Origin: Caulobacter zeae
Lineage (GTDB): Bacteria; Pseudomonadota; Alphaproteobacteria; Caulobacterales; Caulobacteraceae
Direction of reading: 5' to 3'
NCBI RefSeq assembly: GCF_002858925.1
Contig: NZ_PJRS01000044.1
Span: forward strand, 38,763-102,762
Length of the DNA stretch: 64,000 nucleotides
In this document: in pieces, positions 62,534-64,000 of the stretch
Layout of the letters: every line of letters begins with the position of its first letter
Numbering within the stretch: position 1 is the stretch's first letter
Position numbers and translations under genes: made by a program
The notes under the pieces: model-generated
What the model saw: the letters and a program-made list of their open reading frames with translations, nothing else
Told to the model about the DNA's origin: nothing
Database searches by the model: none

Positions 62534-62833
62534 TCACCATCGCCTGCTGCGGCCTCGATAAGGCTCGCAAGCCAAACCGTCACCATCTCCGTCCATGCTC
62601 TCTCGATAGGAGGGATCCCACGACGGTATGCTTTCGCGACCCGCCGCTCGGGCCGCGTTGCAGCCGCTGAAGTGTTGGTCGGCGGGCAGCATGGTCCGGA
62701 TTTGCGCTGCTGACATCTGGGTCAAGCCCGCCGCTTGCGGAGACAGGGCAATGAGCGTCAGACCGAATGCGATCGCGGCGACCAGAGCCACCACGGCCGG
62801 GAAGGGAAGTCGCGATCTCGGGCGACGATGCAT
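62534..62833 (-). CDS. Excalibur-domain small envelope protein
   Basis: About 99 residues from the ATG at 62833 (the frame is open upstream). A basic start and one hydrophobic segment (about 9-32: LPFPAVVALVAAIAFGLTLI) serve as signal or anchor. The C-terminal Excalibur domain has FSGCNAARAAG, then ESMDGDGDGLACEPY, with the DxDxDG calcium-loop pattern and Cys pair. Such domains are extracellular or periplasmic and often attached to nucleases; here the domain is alone. Function unknown. Confidence 0.85.
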   Translation of the reverse strand: MHRRPRSRLPFPAVVALVAAIAFGLTLIALSPQAAGLTQMSAAQIRTMLPADQHFSGCNAARAAGRESIPSWDPSYRESMDGDGDGLACEPYRGRSRRW

Positions 62834-62940
62834 GCGCCGACCATCCCACGGTGAGCTTAGCTTTCGGTAAAGCTCCGCTGACCCGTCTGTGCGACGGCGG
62901 GAAGAGAGGGCTCTAAAGGTCAGCATTGGGGCCGCATGCC

Positions 62941-62990
62941 AACGTCCGTTGATGGCGCGACCCCGCCGGAAATGCAGACCTCCGGACCGA
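62941..62990. repeat. possible copy f of the dispersed repeat
   Basis: AACGTCCGTTGATGGCGCGA then CCGCCGGAAATGCAGACCTC. Only the GTCCG start and the CCGGAAATGCAGAC-like end resemble the others, so this assignment is weak. Confidence 0.3.
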
Positions 62991-63016
62991 CCTAGATGGG
63001 TGGATGGCGGACGTAG

Positions 63017-63736
63017 CTACTGAAGCGGCGTGGCTTTGAGCGCGTCTTGGATGAGCCACTCATCATCGCCCGCGCCGCATATCGCAGCTTCTAAGTTGGC
63101 GCGAGAGGCTGGACGACGGAGCCAAGCTTCGAAGATGGGACGGTGCAGCGCTGGAAGCTCTTCCCAGAACGGCGGTATATCGTTCTCCAGGCCCCGGAGG
63201 TTGGCGGCTTGTATGCTCTGGGCCAACTGCAGGGTTGCATTGGGCTGTGGAGCGGCGGCCCAGATCTGGAGCGCCTCAGATATATCGGCTCCCAGGCGCA
63301 GGTCGGCGCAGAGCCATTGCTCCGCGTCAGCAGACTCCGGACGTTCGGTGACGGCTTGTTCGAAAGCAGCACGAAAGAGCGCCCGGACCGCCCGCTGCTC
63401 CGAGGCGGGCCATCGATCGAAGCCCGCGTAGATGATCTTGCCGGCTAGAGCCTCCGGGATTGTCCCTTGATGCGCGCAATCGCCCTGAACAGCTAGCTCA
63501 GCGATCCGAGGCAGGAAGTGCTTGTAGTGTCGCGGCTCCCCAACGGTGGTCATCGCCCAACCAGAGTATGGACCAAGAACTTCGCACGTCAGCTCTCGCA
63601 ACGGCGCGCCGGTCAAGCGTCGGAGAAGGTCGGTCGGTCGGCCCGGCGCTGCTTCCCAGCTGGTGGGCATCGGGTAGCAGGCGAGCGCCGCATAGAGCGC
63701 GTCAAGAGCAGCACGAAGAGGTGGATGGGCGAGCAT
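63017..63736 (-). CDS. hypothetical protein
   Basis: About 239 residues from the ATG at 63736 (MLAHPPLRAALDALYAALAC); the longer frame up to 63970 runs antisense to the promoter of the next gene and is not preferred. Seen: LGPYSGWAMTTVGEPRHYKH, RIAELAVQGDCAHQGTIPEA, and a helical C-terminal half rich in Ala/Glu/Trp (FWEELPALHRPIFEAWLRRP). Soluble, no signal peptide, no catalytic motif. Not recognised. Confidence 0.65.
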   Translation of the reverse strand: MLAHPPLRAALDALYAALACYPMPTSWEAAPGRPTDLLRRLTGAPLRELTCEVLGPYSGWAMTTVGEPRHYKHFLPRIAELAVQGDCAHQGTIPEALAGKIIYAGFDRWPASEQRAVRALFRAAFEQAVTERPESADAEQWLCADLRLGADISEALQIWAAAPQPNATLQLAQSIQAANLRGLENDIPPFWEELPALHRPIFEAWLRRPASRANLEAAICGAGDDEWLIQDALKATPLQ

Positions 63737-63939
63737 GAATTGTGCAGTGGCGTTACCTACGCGCGATCGTAGAGCAGACTTTCCGACCGTCCGACAAGGG
63801 TCGAGAGCGGCCGAAGACGCCAACGGTGCTATGTCCGGAGTCGGACGCGAAGCAATGTCGGCTACGCGCCGCCAGCCCGTGAGGCGCTCAGGGATGATAG
63901 AATGAGCCGAGGGGAGTAGCCAATTCGCAGGAGGCGAAC

Positions 63940-64000
63940 ATGGCTCAATTTGACCTCTTCCTTCCCCCAAAGCGGCCCTGGAACACCGGCCGCGTCATTG
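63940..64000 (+). CDS. start of a probable tyrosine recombinase, cut by window edge
   Basis: The ATG at 63940 follows GCAGGAGGCGAA. Only 20 codons are present: MAQFDLFLPPKRPWNTGRVI. The segment KRPWNTGRVI resembles the N-terminus of a family of short tyrosine recombinases in alphaproteobacteria that continue with a GPKPPLKPKHIW-like stretch. Twenty residues are weak evidence. If correct, it would be a second integrase in the window. Confidence 0.5.
   Translation, partial: MAQFDLFLPPKRPWNTGRVI

Noticed and set aside
39272..64000. Right attachment site (second copy of the tRNA-Ser 3' end)
   Set aside because: I looked for the CCGTCTCCGCCA end in the downstream sequence by eye and found no convincing copy; a proper repeat search is needed.

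Overview
The window is GC-rich alphaproteobacterial DNA that looks like Caulobacter or a close relative. Signs are two large TonB-dependent receptors, a NodT-type efflux lipoprotein, a four-gene block resembling holdfast genes hfsE-hfsF-hfsG-hfsH, dense coding with stop/start overlaps, and an alphaproteobacterial-type SOS box. It appears chromosomal. No rRNA genes or CRISPR arrays were seen.

Layout. (1) 1-4059: a tripartite drug efflux system (14-TM MFS pump, HlyD adaptor, NodT outer-membrane lipoprotein) with a divergent TetR repressor and operator-like palindromes between them. (2) 4.1-23.1 kb: an accessory catabolic region with isochorismatase-family hydrolase, class III CoA-transferase, hydantoinase/oxoprolinase HyuB and HyuA, TonB receptor, HMG-CoA lyase, DUF2141 protein, Rieske oxygenase, beta-lactamase-fold hydrolase, SMP-30-like protein, TetR, a second TonB receptor and an MFS permease. 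The substrate is not evident, but uptake, oxygenation, ring-amide opening and CoA-linked cleavage are all represented. (3) 23.1-31.5 kb, minus strand: glycosyltransferase, glycogen-debranching-type glucosidase, GH15 glucoamylase, OtsB, OtsA and the NHEJ protein Ku, a stress/glucan cluster. (4) 31.7-34.5 kb: L,D-transpeptidase, an M15/DUF882 peptidase and a small membrane protein. (5) 34.5-39.1 kb: the hfsEFGH-like polysaccharide operon.

(6) 39.27-about 45.5 kb: a mobile island beside tRNA-Ser(GCU). It carries a P4-type integrase, a YjbR-like gene, an AlpA-like excisionase, a small single-TM protein directly downstream of a GAAC-N7-GAAC SOS box, an unknown gene, a striking series of short hairpins, a ParB gene cut off after its N-terminal domain, and a lower-GC methyltransferase fused to an Mrr-like nuclease domain. 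No right att repeat was found, so the right boundary is inferred.

(7) 45.7-51.2 kb: the most interesting locus. A 389-residue protein has a textbook double-glycine leader and an HELAH zinc-metallopeptidase motif. It overlaps a small lipoprotein-like gene and is divergent from a membrane-fusion protein and a C39-peptidase ABC exporter. This looks like a dedicated pathway exporting a large metalloprotease through a bacteriocin-type transporter, with the partner gene a candidate immunity factor.

(8) 51.2-64 kb: an IS5 remnant, small secreted and hypothetical proteins, GH65 glycosidase, alpha/beta hydrolase, DUF4142 protein, SDR, a three-PAS hybrid histidine kinase facing a LOV histidine kinase with two small paralogous proteins, an Excalibur-domain protein, an unknown gene, and the first codons of a probable second recombinase at the right edge. 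Copies of one degenerate intergenic repeat are scattered through 45.5-63 kb.
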